DNA from: an uncultured Alphaproteobacteria bacterium
Lineage (GTDB): Bacteria > Pseudomonadota > Alphaproteobacteria > Rhizobiales > Beijerinckiaceae
Reading direction: 5' to 3'
Length of the DNA stretch: 13,877 nucleotides
NCBI GenBank assembly: GCA_937903315.1
Contig: CALCZO010000083.1
Location: 1-13,877, forward strand
The position numbers and the translations under genes were made by a program. The notes beneath the pieces were generated by a model. It did not search any database and was not told the DNA's origin. It was given only the letters and a program-made list of their open reading frames with translations. Shown here one piece after another: positions 13,807 through 13,877 of the stretch (the stretch's first letter is position 1; each line of letters begins with the position of its first letter).

Positions 13807-13830
13807 GCTGGCAGGACTGGACGGGCGGGA

Positions 13831-13877
13831 TCAGCCCGCCTGAGCCGCCTTGACGAAGGCGTCGATCAGCGGCGACT
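13831..13877 (-). CDS. C-terminal end of a TRAP transporter solute receptor (DctP-like), partial
   Basis: Only the last 15 codons are in the window, reading SPLIDAFVKAAQAG before TGA at 13831-13833; the rest lies beyond the right edge. A short helical, alanine-rich C-terminus of this type just ahead of dctQ and dctM is what a DctP-type periplasmic receptor gives, and receptor-dctQ-dctM is the usual gene order. The family call therefore rests on position more than on sequence. The inverted repeat GGCGGG-ATCAG-CCCGCC (13824-13840) spans the stop codon. Confidence 0.65.
   Translation of the reverse strand, partial: SPLIDAFVKAAQAG

Noticed and set aside
1..13877. Mobile element, phage, CRISPR or defence system
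   Set aside because: No transposase, integrase, direct-repeat array, tRNA-flanked boundary or toxin/nuclease gene was seen; composition looks even across the window.

Overview
The window is a GC-rich stretch (roughly two thirds G+C by eye, with strong G/C bias at third codon positions). It reads as the chromosome of an alphaproteobacterium, probably a Hyphomicrobiales- or Rhodobacterales-like soil or marine heterotroph. The reasons are the base composition, the very tightly packed operons, the mix of TRAP and Dpp-type ABC importers, and a sigma-54-dependent catabolic operon. The lineage is an inference. Every gene is on the minus strand, so transcription runs from high to low coordinates. There are 16 genes (14 complete, 2 cut by the window edges), no tRNA or rRNA gene, and no insertion sequence or CRISPR array.

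First operon (13877 down to 9466): the C-terminus of a TRAP solute receptor (dctP-like), a hairpin, the small and large TRAP membrane subunits (dctQ, dctM), an HpcH/HpaI class II aldolase, a metal-dependent TIM-barrel hydrolase of the DUF6282 type, and a flavodoxin-fold NAD(P)H-quinone oxidoreductase. Gaps are at most 26 bp within the dctQ-to-oxidoreductase run, so this looks like one unit that imports an organic acid and cleaves it by retro-aldol chemistry.

Intergenic region (9164-9465, about 300 bp): the only sizeable non-coding stretch. On the minus strand it holds a consensus sigma-54 promoter (TGGCACG-N4-TTGCT, 9257-9242). About 100 bp further upstream lie perfect palindromes (9360-9374 and 9384-9394), well placed to be enhancer-type activator sites.

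Second operon (9163 down to the left edge): a periplasmic family-5 solute-binding protein, two Dpp/Opp-type permeases, two Dpp/Opp-type ATPases, a C45 (acyl-CoA:6-APA acyltransferase-like) Ntn hydrolase, a short PspF-like sigma-54 activator, an AtuA-family protein and a DUF4387 protein. Most junctions are 4-bp ATGA/GTGA overlaps, so translation is probably coupled along the operon.

Working model (inference): the ABC importer brings in an N-acylated or peptide-like compound, the C45 enzyme cleaves or transfers its amide bond, and the AtuA/DUF4387 pair acts on the released carbon skeleton. The embedded activator would switch on its own operon through the sigma-54 promoter. The upstream TRAP/aldolase/DUF6282/quinone-reductase operon may serve a related pathway. 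No substrate can be assigned from the sequence. The AtuA-DUF4387-C45 combination under self-encoded sigma-54 control is the most likely under-described system here.
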